Source of the DNA: Acidobacteriaceae bacterium
GTDB lineage: Bacteria > Acidobacteriota > Terriglobia > Terriglobales > Acidobacteriaceae
Direction: 5' to 3'
Assembly: GCA_025356095.1 (NCBI GenBank)
Contig: JANXUR010000022.1
Span: forward strand, 1-37,653
DNA length: 37,653 nt
A program made the position numbers and the translations under genes. Positions 27,044 through 35,621 of the stretch are shown piece after piece (the first letter of the stretch is position 1; each line of letters begins with the position of its first letter). The notes under the pieces were generated by a model. The model made no database searches. It saw nothing but the letters and a program-made list of their open reading frames with translations, and had not been told where the DNA came from.

Positions 27044-28768
27044 TTAAAATCCTACCGCTTTGCCGTTGTTGCGTCCGTCACTCGCGCCATACAGCGCGCC
27101 TTTTGCATCCACTGCGATGCATTCGCCGTCACTCCAATAGTGTTCGCGCTCGTCCACCCTATGCCCCATGGATTTCAGCAGCTTCACTGTGTCTGGCGAA
27201 AAACCGCGCTCCAGCACAATCTCATCCGGCTTCCACTGATGATGAAAGCGTGGCGCATCCACCGCCTCGCCTAGCGGCATCTTGTAGTCAATCACGCCCA
27301 TCAAGATATTCGCCACCGTGGTAATAATGCGCGGCCCGCCCGGTGAACCCATCACCAGAAACAGCTTGCCATCCTTCAGCACCATCGTCGGCGTCATCGC
27401 TGAAAGCGGCCGCTTCCCTGGGCCAATCGCATTCGCCGGACCTTGAATCAGTCCATAGCCATTGGGCACGCCTTGCTTACTCGCGAAGTCATCCATCTCG
27501 TCATTCAGCAGAAAGCCAAGGCCTTCCACCGTCGCCCGCGACCCAAAGCTATCGTTCAGCGTGGTGGTCACCGCTACCGCGTTGCCTTCGGGGTCCACAA
27601 CCGAGTAGTGCGTCGTGTGTTCCGGCTCCGGGCGATACTCACTTGGCAAGCGCAGCGACGCGCTTTGGTCCAGCCCGCTAAACGCCGGCCGACGCAGCTC
27701 ATCCGACTTGCTGGCATGGAGCGGATCAATCGTCTCACGCCATTTGGCGGCATAGGCGCGGTCTAGCAGTTGCGGAATCGGCAGCTTTGTGAAGTCAGGG
27801 TCACCCAGAAACTCCGCGCGATCATAAAACGCACGGCTGTAAGCTTCCACCGTCAGGTGAATCGCAGCCGCCGAACGGTTGCCCAGCTTGCCTAGGTCGT
27901 AACCCTCAAGAATATTCAGTGCCTCCAGCATCACCGTACCGCCGGAGGACGGCGGGGGCGATGAGATCACTTCATAGCCGCGATAGGTTCCGCCAATCGG
28001 TTCGCGCTCCTTTACTTCATAGCGCGCCAAATCCTCAGCCGTAATCAGGCCTCCAGCCTTCTGCACCGCCGCCGCAAGTTCACGCGCCAGCGCGCCATGG
28101 TAAAAGTCATCGGGGCTGGCGGCAATGCGTTCCAGCGTACGTGCCAGTTCGGGTTGACGAAACGTGTCGCCTTCCGCAAATCCCTTGCCGCCATTTTGAA
28201 AGATGCGCTTCGAAGCCGCGAACTTGGCCAGGTCTTCATCTCTCAAGTCTTCGGCGTCTTCGCGAGTCAGCGCGTAGCCCTCTCGCGCCAACTTAATCGC
28301 CGGAGCCATCACTTTAGCCAGCGGCAGCTTGCCAAAGTGCCGCTGCGCATACACCATCCCAGCCACCGAACCCGGCACACCCGCCGACTTATAGCCAAGC
28401 AAGCTCAGATCTGGAATCACGTCGCCTTTGGCGTCAAGGTACATGTTTTCCGTCGCCGCGGCCGGGGCCTTTTCGCGATAGTCCAGAAAGTGCGTCTTGC
28501 CATCCGCCATGCGGATCAGCATGAAGCCACCGCCGCCAATATTGCCCGCTACCGGATGCACCACCGCCAACGCAAAGCCCGTGGCTACAGCAGCATCCAC
28601 CGCATTGCCGCCGGATTTCATCACTTCCACACCAGCTCGCGAAGCTAGCTCGTGCACACTCACTACCATGCCGTGCCGCGCCACCGTAACCTGCTTTGGC
28701 ACCGCCAAAGCAAAGGCCGACAGAGCGGCAACAACCAATAAAATCAATAATTTGCGGCGAATGGGCAT
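27044..28768 (-). CDS. ggt: Gamma-glutamyltransferase precursor
   Basis: Periplasmic Ntn-hydrolase that removes the gamma-glutamyl group from glutathione and related peptides. The 574-residue precursor has a signal peptide (about 1-22), a large subunit with GGNAVDAAVATG and GNIGGGGFM, and the autoprocessing site before T385 in EHTTHYSVVDPEGNAVA; T385 becomes the N-terminal nucleophile of the small subunit. The later MGSPGGPRI element completes the active site. The ATG has only a weak GGGGGA region upstream. Confidence 0.96.
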   Translation of the reverse strand: MPIRRKLLILLVVAALSAFALAVPKQVTVARHGMVVSVHELASRAGVEVMKSGGNAVDAAVATGFALAVVHPVAGNIGGGGFMLIRMADGKTHFLDYREKAPAAATENMYLDAKGDVIPDLSLLGYKSAGVPGSVAGMVYAQRHFGKLPLAKVMAPAIKLAREGYALTREDAEDLRDEDLAKFAASKRIFQNGGKGFAEGDTFRQPELARTLERIAASPDDFYHGALARELAAAVQKAGGLITAEDLARYEVKEREPIGGTYRGYEVISSPPPSSGGTVMLEALNILEGYDLGKLGNRSAAAIHLTVEAYSRAFYDRAEFLGDPDFTKLPIPQLLDRAYAAKWRETIDPLHASKSDELRRPAFSGLDQSASLRLPSEYRPEPEHTTHYSVVDPEGNAVAVTTTLNDSFGSRATVEGLGFLLNDEMDDFASKQGVPNGYGLIQGPANAIGPGKRPLSAMTPTMVLKDGKLFLVMGSPGGPRIITTVANILMGVIDYKMPLGEAVDAPRFHHQWKPDEIVLERGFSPDTVKLLKSMGHRVDEREHYWSDGECIAVDAKGALYGASDGRNNGKAVGF

Positions 28769-28891
28769 GTTGGCTCGGCGTCCCCCGGCAAAACCTCTGC
28801 CAAGGGCCCACTCAAAGAAAGTGCAGTGGGGAGTATTCTTTCGAGGCTAGCCGAGCGGCGCAGTTGAGTCAACCTCGTCGATTACGCGAAA

Positions 28892-29938
28892 TTAGTAGGA
28901 CTGGCCTTTTTGCAGCGTAAAGCAGTAGTGGCCAGCCTGGTGCTCCCACCGGCGCAGTCTCGTGGGCGAGGGCGGACTGCTCAGCGCAAAAGTGGCGCAA
29001 AGCTGATATTGCCCGTTCTCCAGCGGGTGATACTCGTAAGGAGTTCGCGTCTCCGGATCAAGTGTGGATACCATTTGAACTTCGTCCAAGGACACTGGGA
29101 GCGACTGCTTATCGGTGGCCCGAAAGTTCGCTATCTGGTTTCCGATATTTTTCAATGCCCCGACCCTGTGTTCGTCCGCCCGCAACATCCGCTGTCGCGC
29201 GGGATTACCGACCTGCACAAAACCTAGGACAACCATTACAGCTACAACGACTGTGCTCAAAACAGCCATCCACTTGTCGCGCTGAAACCGGTTTGCGCCG
29301 TGGGCTTCGTCAGCCTTCCGAAGCCCACCGAAGTAGTAGTAGAAAACTCCTCCCGAAAGCGTCAACACCACGGACGAATTCGCGAAGAAGCGCAGAGTCA
29401 ACTCGCCGTGCAAGAAGGAACTCAGGCAGGAAATCAGGTCTCCGACAAAAATAGCCGCCGCGATCACGAGCGCCAGATAGGTAAGCCACTTACGGATCGG
29501 CGAGGCAGATTTGCCAGGGTTCGCCTCTATTTCCCGCGTGATACAACGCGCTATTAGAAAATAAATCGGAAACGCCACGAGCACAGAAGCAATCGAGTAG
29601 GGCAGCGAGTCCAACTCAAAGACCAGATCAGGGGAGAAGAGCGGATCTCCGAGCCACCGGTCAATCAGCGTGAACGCAACGGACCCCAGGCCCACCGTCC
29701 AAGTGGCAAGCGTGGAAAACGCCACTAGGTAGAAAAACGCGTCGCGCGCACCCGTCTGTCCTGCGACTCGACTGGGCACCACTAGGCCAGTCTGGCGTTC
29801 GCAAGCTGCCGCCATACCCTCGTAGATATCCTTTTCGGACCAGCCCCTGCCCTTGAGGATTCCCAATAACGAAGTCTCGGGAACGCCATTTGTTTGCGCT
29901 TGCGCAATAAAGTCAAGTAGCTCGTCATGGTTTGCCAT
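28892..29938 (-). CDS. Five-helix membrane protein resembling the DUF5671 type
   Basis: Unknown function, 348 residues. The N-terminal 60 residues form a small helical domain (DELLDFIAQAQTNGVPETSLLGILKGRGWSEKDIYEGM), then five membrane helices roughly at 70-265 (FFYLVAFSTLATW, ASVLVAFPIYFLIA, YLALVIAAAIFVGD, SSVVLTLSGGVFYYY, VLSTVVVAVMVVLGF), then an extracytoplasmic tail of about 95 residues that looks like a small folded domain. ATG 29938 is chosen over a start at 30031 because the domain begins there and AAGGGATGG lies upstream. Codon use is less GC-rich at third positions than in neighbours, which may mean acquisition. Confidence 0.75.
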   Translation of the reverse strand: MANHDELLDFIAQAQTNGVPETSLLGILKGRGWSEKDIYEGMAAACERQTGLVVPSRVAGQTGARDAFFYLVAFSTLATWTVGLGSVAFTLIDRWLGDPLFSPDLVFELDSLPYSIASVLVAFPIYFLIARCITREIEANPGKSASPIRKWLTYLALVIAAAIFVGDLISCLSSFLHGELTLRFFANSSVVLTLSGGVFYYYFGGLRKADEAHGANRFQRDKWMAVLSTVVVAVMVVLGFVQVGNPARQRMLRADEHRVGALKNIGNQIANFRATDKQSLPVSLDEVQMVSTLDPETRTPYEYHPLENGQYQLCATFALSSPPSPTRLRRWEHQAGHYCFTLQKGQSY

Positions 29939-29970
29939 CGCACCATCCCTTACCGCCAACTTACAATCGG

Positions 29971-29976
29971 AGTATA
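29971..29976 (-). promoter_or_regulatory. Candidate -10 box for the five-helix membrane protein gene
   Basis: TATACT on the minus strand, about 33 bases before the start. No good -35 box is seen at 16-18 bases. Confidence 0.3.
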
Positions 29977-30125
29977 CCCCTGTCACCCCGAAGTGCAGCG
30001 GCCCTACTCCAACTCTTGTCAGTTTTCCCAACCAGCAGAACTAGCGTAGTTTTATTGGGCGGGATGACTAACCATCGCTGTCTCTGCACGTCTCTTTGAC
30101 TGGTTACCGCTAAGGAGCTTCACGC

Positions 30126-31871
30126 ATGACGCACCGCCTCAAATTGCTGCTTGCTTTGTGTGCAATCGCTGCCTTCACGGCCTCGTCACCCTGCCAGGCT
30201 CCACCGAACGCGAATGCAGCTAAGGCAACGAGATCACACAGCCCCGGCGACAAGCAGGGTGCTAAGGCCTCCACCGCTCCCAGCAACGACAAGCTCAAGT
30301 GGTGCCGCGAGCTGCAATCCGTCGCCGGAGGTGCCTCTGGCCTCGAACCCGCTATGCGCTCTTACGTCCTCACCACCGCGGCCGGCGGCATCAAACAGTG
30401 TGACCCAGCCAAGGTGCAGTCCACGCTTACTGACGCCTTCCGCGCCACGCTCGCCATGGCCAACGAAGACACCCGCACTCAGGCAACCTTGCAGTTCAAC
30501 GCCCTCACCTCGCTCTCCCATGTGAATGAAGCCGCCACGGAATCACTGGTGGGTTCCGCCCTGCCAGACGCGCAAGGCCGCGTGCTAAGTGAGCTGATTG
30601 ACCGTGCCGTCACCGCCCGCAAATTCGACCGCGCCCTGGAATTGCTGCATCGCATTCCCGCCGAAGGCTTTCCCTATGGCGCAGCCTCTAAGCTCATGGG
30701 GGCGCTCCCGCCCAGCCGCGATGCCGACCGCCTTAGCATCTTCCGCTCGGCGCTATCCGCCGACCAAGCGCCCGCCACCGCGCGCGGTGCCCGCTTTGGT
30801 GACGACTTTGGCGATCTGATTGTGCAGCAGTGGCAGCACCTGCCGCATGACCTGACTCAGGACGCGATCCACGAGGTACTCGACAAGGCCAAAGCTGCGG
30901 ATGCCGATCCGCAAAACCACTTCGGCTTCAGCTTCAACAGCAATGGCAAGCAGGCGTCATTCAGCAAGCAATATGACTTTAAGCTGATTCAGTTGCTGGC
31001 CGTGCTGCGGGCAGTAGCACCCGAAGAGGCCGACCGGAGAATTAGCGATTCTGATTCGCTCAAACAAGCCGTGGCCGACTTCCCCAACGGCCTGCCGGGT
31101 CCCGGTACTCCGCCGCCGCCGCCGCCCGGAGCCAAACTCCACCAGCCGACCAGCGGAGCGGGCGACCAGAAACGCCAGGTTCAGTTCAGCATGAGTTCAG
31201 GCGAAGGTGCCGACGCCGTGCAACTGGCTGCCGCCGCCCAACAATCGGCCCAGCAGGCGAGCCAACAACGGCTCGATGACATCGCCAAGCAGGTGGACGA
31301 CAACCCCAAGCAGGCAATCGCCACCGCATTGGCTCTGCCGGAAAATGACGGTGAGAACCACCCCCGCGCAGAGGCGCTGTTACGCATTGCCAGAGCCGCC
31401 AAAGTAAAGCATCCGACTACCTCCCGTGATGCGCTGGAGGAGCTTGCCAAGCTCGGCAAAGATGACCAGCCCAGCAACAAGCCCGAGGCAACCGCGCACT
31501 TCTCGTGGGCCGATGCCGTGACCTTGGCGGCCGATTTGAAAGCACCGGATTTGGCTAGGAAGCTGCTTGACCGCGGCCTGGAGCAAGCCGACAAGATGAA
31601 GGGGAAGGATGCCGAAGGCGACGACCCCAACCTCGCCCTGAAGGCGTGGTGGCCCAGCACAAATGTAGCTGAAAGCATGATCGCGGCCGCAGGAAAAATC
31701 TCACCCCAAGAAGCCCTCACCACGGCGCAACAGATGCAGGATCAGGATTGGCAACTGCTGAGCCGCTTGCGTTTGGCCAATGATGCGCTGGGAGCATCCA
31801 AGGGTGAGATTCGTACCGAAGTTCGCACCAAAAGCGGCAACCAGTGGACCTCGATGGTGGATACCGACTAG
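30126..31871 (+). CDS. Secreted hypothetical protein, helical, two-part
   Basis: Unrecognised 581-residue protein. A signal peptide (MTHRLKLLLALCAIAAFTASSPCQA) is followed by an Ala/Lys/Ser-rich linker, a helical region to about 325 with repeat-like ARKFDRALELLHRIPAEG segments recalling TPR or HEAT units, a Pro run at about 328-333, then a second helical region with a Gln/Ala-rich coiled coil. The export signal and helical repeats suggest a periplasmic scaffold. AAGGAG lies eight bases before the ATG. The next gene on the strand starts within 65 bases or overlaps. Confidence 0.7.
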   Translation: MTHRLKLLLALCAIAAFTASSPCQAPPNANAAKATRSHSPGDKQGAKASTAPSNDKLKWCRELQSVAGGASGLEPAMRSYVLTTAAGGIKQCDPAKVQSTLTDAFRATLAMANEDTRTQATLQFNALTSLSHVNEAATESLVGSALPDAQGRVLSELIDRAVTARKFDRALELLHRIPAEGFPYGAASKLMGALPPSRDADRLSIFRSALSADQAPATARGARFGDDFGDLIVQQWQHLPHDLTQDAIHEVLDKAKAADADPQNHFGFSFNSNGKQASFSKQYDFKLIQLLAVLRAVAPEEADRRISDSDSLKQAVADFPNGLPGPGTPPPPPPGAKLHQPTSGAGDQKRQVQFSMSSGEGADAVQLAAAAQQSAQQASQQRLDDIAKQVDDNPKQAIATALALPENDGENHPRAEALLRIARAAKVKHPTTSRDALEELAKLGKDDQPSNKPEATAHFSWADAVTLAADLKAPDLARKLLDRGLEQADKMKGKDAEGDDPNLALKAWWPSTNVAESMIAAAGKISPQEALTTAQQMQDQDWQLLSRLRLANDALGASKGEIRTEVRTKSGNQWTSMVDTD

Positions 31872-31887
31872 TTGCGCCGCATTCCCG

Positions 31888-31909
31888 CTTGCCAAGCACT
31901 TGCCAAGCA
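31888..31909 (+). repeat. 11-bp tandem duplication between the helical protein and the lipid-kinase-like gene
   Basis: Two exact copies of CTTGCCAAGCA, beginning 17 bases after a stop codon and spanning one candidate TTG start (31900) of the next gene. Confidence 0.85.
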
Positions 31910-31935
31910 GTGCGCGCACACGGCACACTAGCGGC

Positions 31936-32817
31936 TTGCGCATCGCAGCTCTTATGGGGCCCCAGGCCCGACTTGGCGATCTCGACCCCTTCCGCACTGG
32001 CGGAACCAGCGGCATTGGGGGCATTGCGATTGAAGTCTGCTCCGCCGCCGACCCCACACCCGCCAACTTGAGCCCGTTCGACGCCGTGCTTGTACTCGGC
32101 GGCGATGGCACGCTCAATCGGCATTTGCCCTCGTTCGCACAAGCTGCCATCCCGTTTCTACCCGTGCCCACGGGCAGTGGCAATGACTTCGCCCGGGGCA
32201 TGGGCATCGGCACCAGAATGGCGGCAGAGCTTGCGTGGCAGCGGTTCGTCGCAACTCGGGTAACGCGGCCGGTGGATTTAGGCATGGTCGGCTTCGGCGA
32301 TCCCCGCTCGCCCGATGATCGCGCCTTTTGTAGTGTTGGCGGTGTTGGCCTTTCCGCCGAAGCCAATCGCCGTGCCAATGCTATGCCCGCGTGGCTACGC
32401 GGCAATGGAGGCTACGCTCTGGCCGCCGTCGGCAGCCTGCCAGCTCTGGCCATGCCGCAGGTGGAAGTCTGCGCCAACGACGATGTCCTGTGGAGTGGCC
32501 GCGCCGCAGCCGTCGTCTTCGCCAACACTTCAGCCTTTGGGCAAGGCATGCAGGTCGCGCCTCGCGCCCACCCCGGCGACGGGCTGCTCGACCTTTGCAT
32601 CGTCCCCGCCATGCCGCGCCTCCGCATCGCGGCGCTATTGCCAAGTGTCTTTTTCGGCAAGCATCTGGGGGTGCGTGGGGTGGAATACTTTCAGCGCGCC
32701 CGGTTTGTGATTCGCTGCGATATTCCTCTCCCTGTCTACGCGGATGGGGAATTTCTGGGCGAAGCCACCACCTTCGCAGCGTGGGTGCAGCCGGGCAAGC
32801 TGCGCGTGATTGCCTAG
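31936..32817 (+). CDS. Diacylglycerol kinase-family lipid kinase
   Basis: Probable lipid or sphingoid-base kinase of the DAGKc/YegS/BmrU family. GGDGT (55-59) and PTGSGNDFARG (78-88) form the nucleotide site; the C-terminal half is the beta-rich lid domain with VFANTSAFGQGMQVAPRAHPGDGLLDLCIV and YADGE near the end. The start is uncertain: TTG 31936 puts the first beta-strand RIAALMGP at the N-terminus, TTG 31900 and ATG 31954 are possible, and ATG 31780 would overlap the previous gene by 92 bases with non-conserved sequence. The classical NPxaG opening is replaced by MGPQARLGD, so this is a divergent member. Confidence 0.85.
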   Translation: MRIAALMGPQARLGDLDPFRTGGTSGIGGIAIEVCSAADPTPANLSPFDAVLVLGGDGTLNRHLPSFAQAAIPFLPVPTGSGNDFARGMGIGTRMAAELAWQRFVATRVTRPVDLGMVGFGDPRSPDDRAFCSVGGVGLSAEANRRANAMPAWLRGNGGYALAAVGSLPALAMPQVEVCANDDVLWSGRAAAVVFANTSAFGQGMQVAPRAHPGDGLLDLCIVPAMPRLRIAALLPSVFFGKHLGVRGVEYFQRARFVIRCDIPLPVYADGEFLGEATTFAAWVQPGKLRVIA

Positions 32818-32838
32818 GCCGGCTGCCATGCTCAGGAC

Positions 32839-32922
32839 TAGGCCGGAGATTAGGCCGGAGATTAGGCCGGAGACTAGGCAGGAGACTAGGCTAGAGAATC
32901 GGCTGGAGTATAGGCTGGAGTA
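32839..32922 (+). repeat. Seven 12-bp tandem units after the lipid-kinase-like gene, most carrying an in-frame TAG
   Basis: Consensus TAGGCCGGAGAT. Units start at 32839, 32851, 32863, 32875, 32887, 32899 and 32911, all in the same frame as the gene's own TAG at 32815. Six of seven begin TAG; the unit at 32899 begins TCG. A TGA follows at 32923. Confidence 0.93.
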
Positions 32923-33004
32923 TGAGGAATCCCGCACTCCCCCTGCGGAACCTCGCCCGGAATTCGGTGTCTATCTCTAGGCAGCGTGCGCGGTTCGCGG
33001 CGGT

Positions 33005-33043
33005 TGAGCATTATTGCTGAGCATTATTGCTGAGCACGATTAA
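33005..33043 (+). repeat. Three 13-bp tandem units before a small membrane protein gene
   Basis: Two exact copies of TGAGCATTATTGC and a third diverging after TGAGCA. Because 13 is not a multiple of three, the three TGA triplets fall in all three frames. Confidence 0.9.
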
Positions 33044-33083
33044 GTATTGTTGAGTATCCTAGAAGTCGAAAGAAACCCACGCC

Positions 33084-33542
33084 ATGACCACTGTTCTGAT
33101 GGATGCCCCGTTCTACGACGCTGCGAAAGTCCGGCGGCGCAAAGTTCGCTTCGCACAAATCCTGGGCGCGATCCTGCTGGTCGCTGCTGTGGTGTGGTGG
33201 TTCCGCTTTTGGCCGCAGGAACACGTGGTGAATCAGTTCCTCACCGCCTGCGAGCAGCAGCAGTACGAATCCGCCTACGGCATTTGGATGGCCGACCCCG
33301 ACTGGCAGAAGCATCCCGAAAAATACGCTCGCTACACCTTCGACAACTTCCACAAAGATTGGGGTGGCGGCGGCGAGCTTGGCCTTATCCGCTCGCACAA
33401 GATTGAAACCTCGGAACGACCCGAGGGTAGCACCACCGGCGTCGTGGTGATCGTCACTGTAAACGGACGCAACGAAAAAGCTCACCTCTTCGTGGCCGAC
33501 AGCGACAAATCCATCAGTTTCTGGCGCGATTTCTTGTATTAG
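33084..33542 (+). CDS. Small single-pass membrane protein, unknown function
   Basis: 152 residues: a basic cytosolic N-terminus (AAKVRRRKVRFA), one membrane helix (about 25-41, ILGAILLVAAVVWWF), then an extracytoplasmic domain of about 105 residues with the pattern VVNQFLTACEQQQYESAYGIWMADPDWQKHP and a following beta-rich half. The shape resembles NTF2-like/DUF4864-type small domains that follow a membrane anchor, and I recall similar proteins in Acidobacteriota, but no function can be given. Only a weak GAAAGAAA precedes the ATG. It converges with fabD. Confidence 0.75.
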   Translation: MTTVLMDAPFYDAAKVRRRKVRFAQILGAILLVAAVVWWFRFWPQEHVVNQFLTACEQQQYESAYGIWMADPDWQKHPEKYARYTFDNFHKDWGGGGELGLIRSHKIETSERPEGSTTGVVVIVTVNGRNEKAHLFVADSDKSISFWRDFLY

Positions 33543-33615
33543 CAACATCGGTAGCTGCTCCGTCAGTTGCCTACTAAGACTCGGGAATCACAGTTGCAAT
33601 CGCCGCCACAATCAC

Positions 33616-34623
33616 CTAAGGAGCCACCTCGGCAGTCGCCGTCAAGGCCGCCAGCGTCTTCTGCAGCGAGGCTGGATCAGCCACATTCAGCGCCTTCTGT
33701 GCGCGGTCTATCTGGCGCATTAAACCGCAAAGTACTTTGCCGGGGCCTAACTCTATGTAAGTGGTCACTCCCTTTGCGATCAGGACGCGGATGGATTCAT
33801 CCCAGCGCACCGCACCTGTAACCTGACGGATCAGCGCGTCGCGAGCGGCACCACCAGTTGTGATGGCAGCCGCATCCACGTTGCAAAGAATCGGTAGGCC
33901 CGGGTCGCTGAAGGGCAAGCCCATCAGATCCGCCGCCAGGCGATCTTGCGCGGGCTGCATCAGCGCACTGTGGAAGGGTGCGCTGACCGTCAGCAGTTTC
34001 GCCCGCTTGGCCCCGCGGTCGGTAGCCAGTTGCGCGGCACGTTCCACAGCGCCCTTGTGGCCGGAGATCACGATCTGATCCGGCGAGTTGATATTCGCGG
34101 GCTGGCAAACCTCGCTTTCTGAAAACGCTGCGCCACTGTCGCCGCTCGGCACAATTGCCGCGTCGGCGCACACCTGGCGCAGAGGCTCAAGCTCCATACC
34201 CAGCACGGCGGCCATCGCTCCCATCCCTACCGGCACAGCTTCCTGCATATACCTGCCACGATTCCGCACCGTGCGCACTGCGTCGGCGAACCCAATCGTG
34301 CCCGCAGCCACGTTGGCGGAATACTCGCCCAAGCTGTGTCCGGCAACGAAACTAGCGGCAATCCCATGCTGCGCCGCTGCTTCCACAAACACCCGCCACG
34401 CCGCAATGGAAACAGTCAAAATCGCGGGCTGCGTAATCTCAGTGAGCGTCAGTTGATCTTCCGGGCCGTCGAAGCACAGTTGCGACAGCTTATAGCCCAG
34501 CGCTTCATCGGCCTCGTCAAACGTTTGCTGCGCGATGGGGAATGCCTCGGCCAGTTCTTTGCCCATGCCAACGGCCTGGGAGCCTTGTCCGGGAAACAGG
34601 AATGCAAGATTTGGGGTTGACAT
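33616..34623 (-). CDS. fabD: Malonyl-CoA:ACP transacylase
   Basis: Transfers malonyl groups to acyl carrier protein for fatty acid synthesis. The 335-residue protein has the FPGQGSQAVGMG opening (10-21), nucleophile S97 in GHSLGEYSA, active-site His H218 in VSAPFHSALM, and the NRGRYMQ segment with the carboxylate-binding Arg. GAGGA lies about nine bases before the ATG. It belongs to the plsX-type cluster but is separated from plsX by the NYN gene. Confidence 0.97.
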   Translation of the reverse strand: MSTPNLAFLFPGQGSQAVGMGKELAEAFPIAQQTFDEADEALGYKLSQLCFDGPEDQLTLTEITQPAILTVSIAAWRVFVEAAAQHGIAASFVAGHSLGEYSANVAAGTIGFADAVRTVRNRGRYMQEAVPVGMGAMAAVLGMELEPLRQVCADAAIVPSGDSGAAFSESEVCQPANINSPDQIVISGHKGAVERAAQLATDRGAKRAKLLTVSAPFHSALMQPAQDRLAADLMGLPFSDPGLPILCNVDAAAITTGGAARDALIRQVTGAVRWDESIRVLIAKGVTTYIELGPGKVLCGLMRQIDRAQKALNVADPASLQKTLAALTATAEVAP

Positions 34624-34664
34624 GATGATGAGTTCCTCGCGGAAAAATACAGATTGACCTGCAG

Positions 34665-35498
34665 CTAAACCCCCAGGATTGCTTTCAAGGTCTTCCTCAC
34701 CTGAATCTTTTCCTTGGCATCAAGGGGCCTGTTTAGGACAGCACGTGTTTGTGCAAGCAAACGCCCGTCATGCTCCGATGGGACGCCCGTTCCCGTTTGG
34801 AGGGCGGCCTTCAGCGAAACACGCTCTTCGTCCCGCAAGGCGTCGAGATAGAGCCTAACTTGCACCTCAATCGTGGGTGTGACGGAGGAGGTCGGATTGA
34901 TGGGCGCTGGAGAAGCCTGCGAAGATGCGGGAGGCACTGGCGTCGCAAGTTGGGTGGGCGTGGCAGGTTTTACCGTTAGGAAACTTAGGACATCCGATCT
35001 GGGAACCTCCGTGACCGTGTCTGATTCCTGCCGGAGGGTCGCCGAACCGCTGGCACCTTCGATGGTCAAGAGGTGGACGACGGTCCCATATTCCTGAGCG
35101 AGCTCAACGCCGATGCGGAGATCCTCATCTCCTCCTAACAGAACAGCATCGGAAATAACACGGATTCTAGACAGTCCGCTAATATCCGTGATGATCTTAC
35201 CGTCAACGCCTTTTTGCTCCCCGAATCTATTCAGCACTCCGAGGCGGAGCTTGACGTAGTCGCTCGACGCTAGGATTAGATGGTCCGTGGTCAATCGACC
35301 AGAAGGAGCGGCATCGTACCAATAGATGCGAAGCAGCTCTACCTGAGAAAGTGCTTTCGCCTTTGTTTTTAGATAACTAAGTACCAAAGGAATGTCCAAG
35401 CTGGTGTCCGGTCGTCTGGTTCCGTCTACGCCCGAAACGGACCTCGCACCGCCTGCGTAAAGGTAACCGGCATCCACAAAAACCGCCACTCGATCCAT
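34665..35498 (-). CDS. NYN-domain (PIN-like, LabA/DUF88-type) putative ribonuclease
   Basis: Predicted metal-dependent RNase of 277 residues. The N-terminal NYN domain (about 1-165) shows the acidic site: D9 in VFVDAGYLY, the Asp in QKGVDGKIITDI and Asp/Glu in LLGGDEDLRIGVELAQEYG. A Pro/Thr/Ser/Ala-rich linker (about 185-220) leads to a C-terminal helical domain (about 220-277) with no recognised motif, perhaps a partner or RNA-binding unit. ATG 35498 is preferred over GTG 35499-35501 because GGAG is then four bases upstream. Codons such as AGA, AGG and CTA are common, unlike its neighbours, and the gene splits plsX from fabD, so it looks inserted. Confidence 0.88.
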   Translation of the reverse strand: MDRVAVFVDAGYLYAGGARSVSGVDGTRRPDTSLDIPLVLSYLKTKAKALSQVELLRIYWYDAAPSGRLTTDHLILASSDYVKLRLGVLNRFGEQKGVDGKIITDISGLSRIRVISDAVLLGGDEDLRIGVELAQEYGTVVHLLTIEGASGSATLRQESDTVTEVPRSDVLSFLTVKPATPTQLATPVPPASSQASPAPINPTSSVTPTIEVQVRLYLDALRDEERVSLKAALQTGTGVPSEHDGRLLAQTRAVLNRPLDAKEKIQVRKTLKAILGV

Positions 35499-35513
35499 CA
35501 CTCTCCATGCCCA

Positions 35514-35540
35514 CGAAAATAAGGCCCTCTTTCGAGGGCC
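35514..35540 (-). terminator. Intrinsic terminator between plsX and the NYN gene
   Basis: On the minus strand GGCCCTC and GAGGGCC form a perfect 7-bp stem with a GAAA loop, followed by TTATTTT. It lies about 80 bases after plsX and about 15 bases before the NYN start codon. Confidence 0.85.
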
Positions 35541-35589
35541 TGCCTACGTAGTCGCTCCGAAACTAGGCGGTAGCGGAACGAACAGCTTT

Positions 35590-35618
35590 AGAATACCCGA
35601 TGGTGACGCAATTTGCAA
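35590..35618 (-). promoter_or_regulatory. Candidate promoter for the NYN gene, upstream of the terminator
   Basis: TTGCAA (35613-35618) and TATTCT (35590-35595) with exactly 17 bases between. Transcription would start near 35583, giving a leader of about 85 bases that contains the terminator. Confidence 0.5.
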
Positions 35619-35621
35619 GCG

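Noticed and set aside
22295-28768. ddl, arginase, asnS, TIM barrel and ggt as one biosynthetic cluster
   Set aside because: The genes serve unrelated housekeeping roles and are separated by gaps and repeats; only ggt and the TIM barrel are close enough to suggest cotranscription.
32839-32922. Possible CRISPR array
   Set aside because: Units are directly adjacent 12-mers with no spacers and no cas genes nearby.
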